In this document: positions 12,865 through 25,800 of the stretch, piece by piece
Position numbering within the stretch: the stretch's first letter is position 1
Layout: each line of letters begins with the position of its first letter
DNA from: Hetaerina americana
Taxonomy: Eukaryota > Arthropoda > Insecta > Odonata > Calopterygidae
Direction: 5' to 3'
Length of the DNA stretch: 64,000 bases
Assembly (NCBI GenBank): GCA_022747635.1
Contig: JAKTNV010000062.1
Span: 1,398,469 to 1,462,468, forward strand
The notes under the pieces: generated by a model
What the model was told of the DNA's origin: nothing
Database searches by the model: none
What the model saw: only the letters and a program-made list of their open reading frames with translations
Position numbers and translations under genes: made by a program

Positions 12865-13185
12865 AGGTGCGAAGAGAGGGGTATGTTGGGAGAAATCCTA
12901 TGGAGGCAGGAAAAATGGATGAAGGGGATATTGACTGGCAGTGGGATGTTGAAGACTGTAATAGAGGGGAGAATGTTAGGCAAACGAGGAAAGGGAAGGA
13001 ACAGAATAGGGATGTTGGACGGGATGAAGGGAGGAAGAAAGTATTCAGAGCTGAAGAGGGACCAGATGTACAGTAGGATGTTGTGTTTCGCTAGCGGTCA
13101 CAAATTATTTGATTAGTATTTATGTCCATCCAATAACCTATCTTAACCAGTAGATTACCTAATAATAATAAAATAATAATAATTG
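12865..13185 (+). mobile_element. RTE-like LINE 3' fragment (copy B)
   Basis: The plus strand encodes the extreme C-terminus of the RTE ORF (ILWRQEKWMKGILTGSG, MLKTVIEGRMLGKRGKGRNR) and the family 3' UTR with AGTAGATTACC. It ends in an (AAT)n-type tail at 13160-13182. Heavily 5'-truncated. Confidence 0.85.
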
Positions 13186-13821
13186 TTCAGGTGTTTTGAC
13201 TAGGTTTGTTTCCACATTTTACACCACATATTTATTGCAAAAAATTTTTCTTTCCTAGACAGATAATTTAAAAAAAATTGAGTGCTTAATTTCCCAGACC
13301 AATTTAATATTGCTGAATATTTATCAATGGAAAGATAAAAGAGCATTGCAATTTTAATGCCATAAACAAAGTATATATGCAGTAAGAATTTCTTTGTTTG
13401 GTTGATTCCCATTTCTCGAATCTGAAGGTAAGATTTCACCGTAAGTGAACAAGTCCCAACTAAAATTCCAAAAATGAGATTCAAACATAGTAAAAGAGAA
13501 TTTTCAAAAAGATGTTCCACCATGGGTTGGATATTATTTTGTGCCGTAAGACAGAAATCACCATCTTTACATTCATTCTTGCAGTGAGAGAGAGTCTAAA
13601 CTTTAGCAGCATCACTAGTATAAAGAAGCCTCAACTGGCAGGAAATGAAAAGTTTGCCAGCCGCACTGAAGTGATTCAGATGGAATTGCCTCCGTTTGCA
13701 TGACATTCCCCCACGGAAAATTTTACACGAGTGACTCAATATGGACATACTATCAAACTCATGCTATCAAAAAAAATCATCGAGGGACACCATAAGAATG
13801 GCGAGTCATCAAAATGATATA
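13186..13821. other. Intergenic DNA including the RBBP5 3' UTR
   Basis: Lies downstream of the RBBP5 stop on the minus strand. No gene recognised. It includes a candidate poly(A) signal at 13231-13236. Confidence 0.4.
13231..13236 (-). promoter_or_regulatory. Candidate RBBP5 poly(A) signal
   Basis: TTTATT on the plus strand reads AATAAA on the minus strand, about 590 bp after the RBBP5 stop codon. No transcript support. Confidence 0.3.
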
Positions 13822-16800
13822 TCACTTGTACCCAACAGCAAAATCACTTCCACTCTGAAGCACACGCATATTGGCATACCCACCATCAAGAGGTGCCCCT
13901 TGGAGCTCCATGTCAAACGACCTGAATTTTTTCTTCTTGGGCACATTCTCCTTACTTCTTGGCGGTGGTGGCCTCTTCCCTCCGACACTTAAGTTGCCCT
14001 CATCCCCCCCACCGGCAGACGCACCCCAGCCCTCTTCCGGATCCTCGACCTCTGGTGCTATTGGTAAGTATTCCAGGGTTTCCTCGGACCCTTCCAGACC
14101 ACCATCCTCTTCATCAGAGCTGCAGAACGCCGCCACCCTCTCAATGGTCGTCACGTCCACCTGGATTCAAAATGTTCCTTTTCATTGATTTCACTAAATA
14201 TTCATTAGTATCAGAATACAGTTAGTGAAACGTGAAGGATAATGTTTTAAGTAACCCTATTTCAGCCATTCAATGATCTAAGCCGTCAGCTGGCTCCCTT
14301 AATAACTACAACTAAAGCAACCTTATTACAGCAAAAATATTCTGCATTTGCAGAATCAACAGGTTGACCACAGCATGCGATTAAAAAGCAAGGCCTCAAA
14401 AAAATTACGACTGAAAAAGAAAGTTATTTACAATCAAATTATTTAAAATGTCCTCACATTAATTTTAATATTCTTGAAGCTTCTATGCAACAACGGAGAC
14501 CATAAGTGATAAGTTTAATGCTGATCAATATAGGAATAGTTGAATCAGAGTAGTTCGTCAAATATGGAGTAACAGCCTCAAAAAAACATTTGAAGGAATA
14601 TTCTATTTTATCCACCATATTTATTTTGTTTAATTACTTTGCACACTAATTGAATAAGAGCAATGACGACACTTCATTTCAACATGGATTTAGTTATACA
14701 TGGTTTGGATAAAAAGTAACGGGAAGAATATTTTCCTGACATGACTGTACATCGCAGTGTGCTCATACCGCATAGGCTCGGTGGTGAAGGGCCTGACCTT
14801 CAACAAACACCAATCACCTGCAAGCATTTGTACAAGGCTAGATCTAGTTTTTAATGGACCCCTGCCGATTGACTCGGCACAAACACAAAATGCAGGGAAC
14901 GATTGAACAGCAGTATGCCATCACATTTGGTGTCGGACTGGGGAAATCAGATACGTTATGCATGATTTGCCAAGTGCTTCAAGGATGAAAGCATGTCACA
15001 AACTGCAGTTTTTAAGTGGCACAAGCTCTTCAAAAATGACCGAGAAACTGAGGAGGACAAGCCTCAAAGCTGGACAGCATTTGATGTCAAGAACTGATGA
15101 CGTGTGCGTGAAGTGCTGAATTCAGACTAAAACCCCTTACAGCCCCGACATGGCACCAGCAGATTAATTCCTCTTCCCAATCCTCCTCAAAGGAGACAAC
15201 TATCATGGGATCCTAATTGCTGTCAAAGAAGCTTGTACGCATACCCTTACGGACATTCCGCCTACCAGGGAGCCGTGGAAAAACCACTGGCAAAAGTGTG
15301 CCCATGCTAAAGGGATGTAAGAATTCTGAGGAATTGAAGCAATATCTAAAATAAATCAATTTTTCTGAAACTTTTCCTGATACTCTTTATGCAAAACAAG
15401 TACACAAAATAAGTAACACCACAACATAATGCACAGGGTGAGGCATGAACAACGCCTGGATTTCCAGGTAAGAATTTGTTTGTTTGGTTCCCTGATTACT
15501 TGGATTCCTGAGTGAACAACTTAATTTCCAAAGGAAAATTACGAAGAACAAAATATTTTGCCACAAGTTTTAAATGGAAATCGGAAAACATAATGACAGT
15601 AGTTATCCGGATGAAATAGATTTTTGAAAGAACAATCTAAAAGCGATGATCTGCAACTGTGAGCAATGGGCATGGTTTTTCTTCGGTCATCAGTCATTCA
15701 TTCGCTTTGTCCTTCGTAATAAGAGGCTGGTGAACAGCACAGTTGGTGCACTCCTCACCTCAAGGTCATCTTCTTGCCTTTCCGTCTGGCCAGCCTCCAC
15801 CGATTTGTCCTCGTCACTCAAATCAAATTCAGACTCTCTCTCATCATACTCGACATTTTCGTCCAACTCCTTGAAGTCTGGGGCAAAGGCAGACCAGTTC
15901 TCCACTTGGTTTTGGGCCCACACCGACACCACTCCGCTGGAAATCGAGGCAATAATGGGACGGACGGGATGCCACTGAAAATGGAAAGCAAAAGCAACTC
16001 GTGCAACAACAGTCGGAAGGTTTGTTTTGTTTGGCAAGAGAGCAGAGCCCATGACGTACAAAACCACACTCCATTTGAAAATTTTCACTTGACTTCTCTT
16101 AACCTCTTTATTCAACATCCCCATTGTTCCAAGTCTGTCCCAAAAGTAGTAGGACTGAGTTGATTGAAAAATTATTCATCGCCAGAATCGATACTTTTGC
16201 TCAAAAGTCTTGAAAGTAGCACCATTGTGCGTCCGCTGCCATCGGGCTTGTTTATAGACATTTGTTTTGCTTATAAAACATTAAAGTGCATCATTAATAA
16301 ACGTCCTTAAAAGTAAAACTTACAGCAACATCAAGTAGGAGCTCTCCTTTGGTTCCGTGTAGAATCTTCACAAGATTCCCAATGCTCTTCTCCCAAATAT
16401 ACAACGCGTGCATGCGAGCAGACCCCGCACATACATACTCTCCGTCGCCGGAGAAGCAGCATTTTTTCCACATCGTCCTAAGCGTCAGTTTGGAAACAAA
16501 GAGATGACAACACTATTAAAAATATAATTGATTGTGACGACTAGTTTTGGGGCAATGCATCATTTTTACCATTACTGTACAATTCCAAGACATTAGACCT
16601 GATACCATAATGTCATATTAGCTATAGAAAGTTCAACATCCTGACAATTATGAATATAATTCATGAAGGTGATATTGCCAATGGTTCGCTCAAACTTTTA
16701 AATAATAAGTAACTCTGGACTGGACTACCAAATCCCCAAAAAAGGCATACATAAAGTATGCTAAGAAAATTTCTAAAATCAATCATTGGCAAAAGAAATT

Positions 16801-19800
16801 ATTGAAAGGCACATGGATGTCCTAAACATACGTTAAATAATCAAGAAAAGTGTGCGATGTTGAAATTGATGGCAATAGTTGAGCACCGAGGTCAAGAGTT
16901 GATGATAGTGCGAGTACGCAGCAGTCAGGGTCAGGTCACTTGATGCTGCCAGAGGGGACACGTGAGGAAATATGCGGGGGTATTCCTTTTAAGTAATTAT
17001 CACTGAGAAATAAACAAGATATCTGGATAAAATTTATTGTACATACTGATTGATCCTTATGTATCTAATATGCCATATTGCAGCTATTCATGTTAACTTA
17101 ATTTCTTTCGGGAAGCCTTAGATTGAAGTAAATCACACTATGGAGAAGATTGCAGTCTGATCAAGTTCCTTCATTATTTGAAAGCTTGAACACCACTCGG
17201 CAAATCCACAATGAAATGATAGCTGTATTTAATACTTTTAGGCTTCACTCGGTGGAATTGTCTAGCATCCATGTTAAAAGAGTTTATATTCCCTCTTCCC
17301 AAAGCACCTCTTAAATATATTCAACAGATTCAGACAAGATGTAGTGGGAGTGCATCATTATGACAGAAACAAATTTTCCATTTTATGCACATTTATTTGT
17401 AACGTACAACGCGTTTCAGTTCATCGATTCAATTCACCTCTTAGATTGTGACCATGAAAGCAATTTTGTCCCAGAAACACTAAATGTCCTCCCTGAAGGA
17501 TTAAAAATGGATGCTCCGGAGCTAATCGAGATTTGAAGGCACTTGGCGGATCCCAATACAATACTGTGCAATGAGCAATTATACGCCTATACCTCCCCTC
17601 TACTTAACATAAAATTGACCTCGAGGGTAAAACAACCCAACACGGTTCAACGTACTCCGTTGCATCTACGCCATGATCAGACCCTCTGAAACATCATAAA
17701 ACAAACAGCACCGTCCTTCCATTTTGTTTTCTCTTTCCTCGACCACCAACTTTCACTTACGAAAAATCCAGACGCGGCCCTACGCAGCCACTCCTTTCCT
17801 CATGGGTAAACAAATCCAACGGTTCTAAGAAGCCATCCGCTCCTGGCCCTCACCCCCCAATAAACCTGGACCAGACACAATGCTCAGTCGTAACCGTGGC
17901 ACCATTCTTCCTTTAACCGACCACCGACTTTGAAGTCCCAGAATACCCACCCCCAAATTCTAAAAAAATACAAGAGATAGGTCGAGGAGTGGGTGCCTTA
18001 AAAAAAACTTTGACCAAAGGGCATATGGAGTGCATATACACGTGAGTCTGCTGAGTGGATTTGGTCAGGTCAAAACACGATAGACAACACAGGTGAATCA
18101 CCCAATGGACATATGAGAGGAAAGGCTTTGGAAGGAGTACACTCACAAATTATAGGGTAAATGAATGCTGGATTTAGACTCTCAGGGGAAGGAATATAAG
18201 CAGACCGAGGAGAGCATTAGTGGAAAATGCACAACTGGGACAGAGTGAGGCAAGGACACGGCACCAAGGAACGAATATAGTACAAGGCAATGACTTCCCT
18301 GAAATTTTGAAAAAACCATCAATTTACGACTTCTCCTTCTGCAGATGAGAATGGCATGAGGGATGTGACCACATAAATTTTAAACAAGTGAACATGAACT
18401 TTACTTGTTGACGAGATCTTGTAATTTCTGTATAGGCTCAGGTTCACCGTCCGTCCCACAAGTCAAAACCTCCTTGCTGCAATACACCCTTATCACCCGG
18501 TCAGCAGTGTTTATCAGGAAACAACTGAAATACAGATCAAATTACATAAGACAGCTCACCACTCGCTACAAAGAGAACACTTACAAGTTGCTCCAATAAT
18601 CGAGCACATTGATGCTCACATGACCAATGACCACCCATCGTATGAAACCGGTCGATAGGTAATAGAACCCAATCAGTTATTAATAGGTGAAGGCTTCATT
18701 CTGCTCTCCACAGGTTTCCATCTTGCGGGAGGTCAACGACACAAACTATGCAACGGAAACCCCTGAAAACAGAACGAGGCCCTCACCGGCCAGACCATCA
18801 TGGAGGCCTTCAGAATAAGAATCAACATTCCATAATTTACATACAAATGTGAACAAATAATAATACTGTGAGGAAATTATGTTTCCATTAAACTTCAAAA
18901 CAAATGAGAGTCATGCGAGAGTAAATTACGTTTTGAAATGGAAATATGTACCTAGTGACAAGACAAAGTTTTATTTTATACATTTGAAAGGCACACTCTT
19001 AAAACTATTTTTCCAAACAGCAGCCATTCAAGCTGAGGGGCTTCTCCTAATGATACACAAGCTTTACAGTTCCGTCTCTGAAGAAATCTACCACCTTACA
19101 TTTTAACCACTTGTTTACAAACTAAGTTATAAAACCCTTACCCTCCATGTCTATATAAAATATAAAGCCGAAATCACATTAAATGAATGTCTTTACAGAG
19201 CATCTTCAGAAGCAGCACACAAAACTAAACTTGTTAATAATTCTTCAAAAAATAAAATATCAAAAATGAAAATAAATACTATATGAGGAAAACAAATTAC
19301 TAAACAAACTGAATTACGAGAGTAATAATGACCATAATACTAATAATAATGTTCATTGGTTCCTCTAAGACATGTTTGTAACAAGTATGAAACACATTGT
19401 CTGCTGATATTCTTTGCTGACATCCCAGAGTTGACATTCCAGAGTCAGCAAGCATCTCAAAATAAAAACATAAGCAAGTGCATGGACAAAACCCAAAACA
19501 GGAGTCGGGAGCAGTAACAAGAGTCATCTATGAAATAAATCATTCGTCTAGAGAAAGGGACTTGAATTCATCAACCTAATAGCATTGATGCTCACCAAGG
19601 AGTTGATACAGTTTAAGACTCAAATGATAAAAAATTATCTATTCTCTTAATTTTCTCGGGAGTGCTTTCCAGAATTTCACACCAGCACACCCAGGGCTCT
19701 CGGCAAACACAGATCAACTGTGGAGAGTTATCCTAGAGTCATCACAACCTCTTGTGCTATACCTATGTACGACGTCTGTCCAAAGAGTATTGCAAATTTT

Positions 19801-22800
19801 GAATTTTTGCAGGCTACATATCAATTGGCTCGTGCCATTCGATTTCTACACCAATGATTTGAGCATGGCACATGTCGCCGCGAAATTTATATCAAAATTG
19901 CTCAATTTCGACCAAAAACAGCAAGGCACTAACGTTGCTAATGAGGCGTTGGACTTGGTCCGCGATGACCCAAATTTGCTCCAGAGGGTCGTAACTGGTG
20001 ACGGATATTGGGTTTACGGTTAAGACGTGGAAACGAAATCTCAATCATCCCAATGGAAGCTGCAGCACGAACCAAACAAAGCACGCCAAGTTGGGTAGAA
20101 TGTGCTAAGTTTTGCTCGCAGTTTTCTTCGATTGCAGGGGCGTGAGTGAGGGGATGAGTTCTTGAGTCCACAGGGTAGAACGGCAAATAAGGAATATTTA
20201 CTGCAAGTTATACGCAATTTGCGCAAAGCAATCTGCCTCAAACGCCCAGATTTATGGAAGGACAAAAATTGGCTTTTGCACCATGACAACGCCCCTGCTC
20301 ACACACATCGTTACTTGAGCGCTGCAAATTTTTGGCCAAAAACAACGCACTAATGATGCAGCAGTCACCGTATTCCCCAGATCTGGCCCCCAGTGACTTT
20401 TTCTTGATCATGAAACTGAAGAGGCCCATGAAAGGACAATGCTTCGCTACGATTGACGCGAAAAAGACTGCATTCAAGGAGGAGCTGAACTAGATCACAA
20501 AAAATGATTTTTTAAAGTGCTTCGAGGGTTGGAAAAAATGTTGGCACAAGCATATAATATCAAATGGGGATTACTTTGAAGGGGACAAAATAGATATTCA
20601 TGAATAAATAAATAATTTTTGAAAAAACACTAAAGTCATGATACATTTGAACAGACCTCGTAGATGACCCATTTATCCTCAAAAGAGGGGAGGCCATAAT
20701 TTTTCTTTGGTGGGGATAAAACAGAATGACTGTTGTTGTGCTAGCATGAACATTAATAATATGACATACCCGAGCATGCTTGTGTACGCCTATATTAAAT
20801 TACACTTCACCACGACAAAATATTAAGATGTGGCCGGGTCAACTCACTCGCCTCGACGTGCAAACTCAATACTCTTCACGGCAGTTGCACTCGTTGTGCC
20901 CTGGGTCACTTTGAATGACGCCTTGACCTCCAACGCCGGATTGGAGAGCACCAAAACCCTTCCTTTTGCATTCCCCGTGTAAATGTACTGGCCTCTCCGG
21001 TCGAATGATGCCACTATATTCAAATCAGACTGCAGAAAAGGAATTTCAAGTCAATAACATCTTCATCAACCCATGGACACACTTGTCTATCAGGGAGCAA
21101 AGCAGCAATAAATGGACCAAGACTACAGCAAAGCTTACTCACGTCATCATCAACGGGGACTGTCTGATGCTGACCCTCTGTGCTGACTACAATAGCAGCA
21201 TGCCGCATAGGACAAACAAGAAACAGTGAGCTGTTGCGTGGATGAAATTGGACCTAAATTTGAAAGAGAAATGACCAATTAGCATCATAGCATCAACAAA
21301 TATGAAAGTATAAGCTGAATATTTATTTATTGATGGGGATGGGCATTATTGAACCCTTTTACAAAAAGAAAGGCCAAAACATAGATTATTTCCACAATTA
21401 TAAAAAAAATTCACATATGGTATGAATTACAAAAAAAAGATACATATTGAGAGAATTATAATAAATGAGAAAACAAATTTGCACTTCTACACAAGTTCAT
21501 TAGTAACTTACTATGCGTTTTGATTCACAGAACCATCACCAGGTATAAGTCTCGCACCTGAAGATGGTTCTCTGAACCAAAATGCATAGTGCGTTACCAA
21601 TTAACTTGTGGAAAAGAGCAAATTTGTTTTCTTATGATAACGAACTTCCACTACATCTCACCTGAATCTGCTCAATGTAATTAAAATACAATTTAGGACT
21701 TGAGAAGAATCTTTGACTTGCAAACCTTAAAAGATATTTTCAGTTGTTTGTACAGGCACGCATAATGGTTAGGTTAACTACTTCAGACAAACTATTTAGG
21801 TTAATTAAATCACACAAAATATCAATATTAAATAATATTACTAATTAAAAAAAAATGAAAACAAATCATAAGAGATAAAGTATTTGTTACACTACAGACG
21901 ATGGTAGAAAATGATAAATGTTAGTAGTTGTCATTAAATAGACCTTGTGGCATCGGTTAACAAAATTGACCCAATTCTTTAGAATGCTCTCTATTGATAT
22001 GTACAGCCACATCCAGACAGCAGTTATTAGCATTTTGCCATTCTCCAGGTATTTTTAGTGACATTTTTAAGGGATCCTGATGAGATAGAAAATAGGTCAA
22101 TATAATCACAACTGTAGGCATTCTAATAATCATGCTTACAGGGGAGTAGTAAGTGTAATTTTGTGCATGATATCTAATTACAAAGAGTGCTTCATGCCTT
22201 GTGCTATGCAGAGGCACTGAAAGGTCTTGCACTTACGAGGTCAGAGGAATCAATCTTGATGTGCAGTAATTTATAATGAAAATTTATGTTATTGTTTTCT
22301 CTTTGTTTACACAAGGAGGGAAGACTTAGCAAAGGTAACATTCCATGATAGCTATAAAGTTCTTTGAGAACTCTGAATTAGAATGAAATTTTGTGCACAC
22401 ATTTTCCTTTGAACACGTTCGATTGTACGAACACGGAGTTTGAGGTAAGGCGACCAAACAGTAGAGCAGTATTCACGGGGTAACCTAACTAATCAGATGA
22501 ACAGAACTTTAAAAATATACAGAAATAAAAATATACCAAATAACTTTAAATGAAATGTCATTTCAAAATATTTCACAGATAAATAAATCTAATATGATTC
22601 TTTACAGAGAAAGCGGGAGAAAATATGATTCGTAGGAGCCAAAAAATGCAGAACGGCTTTGATGTGGCAAATGGAGAAATCAATCAGAGTGCAGAGAGGG
22701 AAAAGGAATGAACGCAATACGGATGAAGAGTGGCGATATTGCCTGGGGTGAATGCAGAGTTTGAAGGGAGCACTAGCGAAGGGTTATGCAACAGTGGAAC

Positions 22801-25800
22801 TGATAATCAAAAAGAAACAATCGCCATCAGATAGTGAAAATGACTACAGGGAAGCCAAACTGAGTGAAATTATAATCGTAATAAATGTAGAAATTTTGAA
22901 GAAAAAAAAACAGAAAAGCAGTGCACGTAAATGGTATATAGAACGACATACGGAAGCACATGAATGAACATTTGCACTTACGTAATAAGGGGAGAAAGAT
23001 GGAATGCAAGAATCATAAAGATATTAATATTGAAAGGAAATAGCAATAGTAAGTATGGCACAATGTATGAATGATGCCAGGATAGGTTGACTCGGAAGAA
23101 GTTGCTTAAGAGAGATTAAGCTTCCTTTAACAGCCCAATGCAAGGGCCTCGTCAAGGGCCAGACTAAAAAAGAAACTGCTCGAAGGGTTTGCACAGTGAA
23201 GACATCATCTCCAGCAAAAGCATTAATCATTTCCATTTTGGGGACATCTTGCGTGCCTCCGAACGTGAGAGCATTGGACCACATGCCTACTCAATCAATG
23301 ATTCATTCGCGAGCATCTTCCAAAGCGATTGCCCCTCTAAAGAGTATAATCTTGATGGCTAAAGTGAGCTGCTAGCCGAGTCATTCCCTGTTTTTCCATC
23401 AAATGTACATTTGATGAGCCAAGGCCATTACTAAGGAACAATGAATGGGCATGACAGAATCTTGAAGGTCAATGCTCAGCACATAACTGAGCAAGTTATA
23501 AATATAAAAGGTTTGTATAAAAAGTATCAGTAACAATTTTTTCCTAACATGCTTGCATGAAGGGCTGAATTCAGACCATCAACGGTTAAGAGTGTGCGTA
23601 TGATTGCAGATCATAATGGCATTGAAAAGACAGTGACAGTGCACTCCATTGTCATTGAAAATTGGGTCATGCAAAAGACCTTCACAAGAAACTTGTCCTC
23701 CTGAGGGTCTTTGGGCAGATAACCAAAAGAGCAGAGTCAACTGCGTTGGCTTGCGAAGACCTTCTTCAACGTCATTGCAACAATTCCCCAACCCCCTTAC
23801 AGTCCCGAATTGGCACCAGCACACTACTATTTCCTATTCCTATTAAAGTGAAATCCTCCCTCAAAAGACACCAGCATGGGACCCTAAGTGCGGTCAAAGA
23901 AGGTTGCATGCATACCCTTAAGGACCTTCAGCAATCCACATATCAGGTAGCCTTTGAGTCGTGGAAAAGCTGCTGGCAGAAGTTTGTCAATGCTCAAGTG
24001 AAGAAGTACTTTCAAGAATTTTGAGGCATTGTATTAATATCTGAAATAAATTAATTTTTCCAAAACTTTTCCCAATACTTTTCACGCAAAGCATGCATTT
24101 TTGTTCCTTTTTATATTATTTTCCCCATCATAGAAATTATGCCATCAACCCTTGGTCGGCAAGTGTCTGAGGTTCATTTGCCTCCTATCGCCACTTACTC
24201 GTATCATGTACGTGCACTGGGACTCTTTCCGTTAACTCATTGAAGCAAGTTAACTTCTTGAACTCACTGAAGCGCTTTGCTCTTTGAACAGGAAAACTTG
24301 AAGCAACTGCATGAGAACCGAAGAGGCTACATCATTAGTTAAAATAAATTATTAGCATGCAAAATATATTTTAATCCAAAGGTCAACTAACAAACAAGTC
24401 CCAAGCCTTTGAGAAAATGGAATCAAAGCAAAATTTTCAAAATTGCAGCGTAGAAAGTGAGCGTCACCAACGTATGAATCACCAAATTTCAAAAGCACAA
24501 GCAGTCCATTTGAAAAACAAAACTCTCTCCCTCGCCAATGCTCACGGATCAAAGCAAGCTCTTCAGAGGCAACAAATATTCTTTTCATTGGAAATCTCAT
24601 ACATTCAATCCTAAATGCAAGAAGACCTGCTCTGCTTTTACGTAATATTCTCTTCACACTTTCAATTAAAACGCTACCCTAAACAAAGGGAATATGTGTT
24701 TAGGTTTTCAATTGTTCCCGGCTCGACTTTGTGGAAGTTCATGTTCATTAAATGAAGAACACAATGTATATTTTCACTGTTCCTTATTTATGTACCACTA
24801 GTTTCAACGCTTAGGTTTCATCATCATCAGGTACAAATTAATCAAGTCACGGTCCATTTATATATCATTCATGAGGGAGAGGAGGGGTGAAAGGCTAAGT
24901 AGGAAAACAAAATAAAAGTGGCATTTATGAGTTAACTTGTGGGAACTTTAGTGCTATATATATAAGTCAAACGGGGAGATCATTAAAACCACGGGTGGAG
25001 GAACACAAATGCTGTTTCAGGAACTTTGACCTCAAGCAATCACACTTTGCCAAGCATCTATGGGAAGAAAATCATGGGAGTGATTTCAACCCGGAACTCA
25101 TACACCAGATGGAAAAAGGAATGAGGATGGACAAGTGGGAAGAGCTCGAAATCAGGAAGAATTTAACAACGGGTCATTTGGTTAACGATTTATTGTTTGA
25201 ATATGTCTCCCCAATCCTGGAAGTACCCCTTTCCCTCTCAGATAGACCCGAAAAACCCCCCCACCCCACTGTAAACCAACCAAGCACCTGTCCTGACGCT
25301 TAACACCCCTCTCCCCCCTCCCCATCAATGCCAATCACAACCCCATTTTCTTTCCCCTCCTTCTCCCCCCTCTCTCTCACCCACCCCTCCTCTCCCTCAT
25401 GAACGGTATATAGATGGACTGCGACTTGTTTAATTTGTACCTGATTATGACGCTTGAGCGTTGAAACCGGTTGTACGTAAATAAAGGACAGTGGAAAGAT
25501 ACATCGTGTTCTTCATTTAATGATGTGTTTAGGTTATCCTGGGCCACTGTTTTGGAAAACTGCTTGATTTACATTTTATAGGAGACATCAAATGGTCATC
25601 AATGTAACTACACCATGCCTTTTTTCTTGAACTTACAGATTTGAGTAAACAAGCTAGTAGGTGGAACACTGGTTTTTACAATAGCAGTAGGTGTCAAGAG
25701 GATATGGTAGTCCAGTGGGTAAAGCATTGGAACTACTGCTTGGAGGGTCTGGGTTCAATGCTCGGGGATGCCTCCACACGCACCCTATGCTTCAACCAAG

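Larger units (their letters stand above)
24725..25520 (+). mobile_element. Penelope-like element, 3' part with inverted terminal piece (family 1)
   Basis: The frame at 24995-25303 (continuing upstream as [14 protein letters not shown]) encodes the end of a Penelope-like protein: the second half of a GIY-YIG endonuclease, then [14 protein letters not shown] and a proline-rich tail. A C-rich 3' UTR follows, then a hammerhead-like motif and tail ending CTTCATTTA at about 25520. Upstream, 24725-24900 is a reverse-complement copy of the same 3' terminus. This head-on arrangement recurs at 51886-52890. It lies in the RBBP5 intron between exons 4 and 5. Confidence 0.85.

Noticed and set aside
13871..14225. 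Plus-strand proline/serine-rich frames
   Set aside because: Antisense shadows of the last RBBP5 exon.
18625..18660. GAAACCGGTCG, resembling the 3' half of a Penelope hammerhead
   Set aside because: No CUGANGA core or helix I partner found upstream; may be a very decayed copy, but unsupported.
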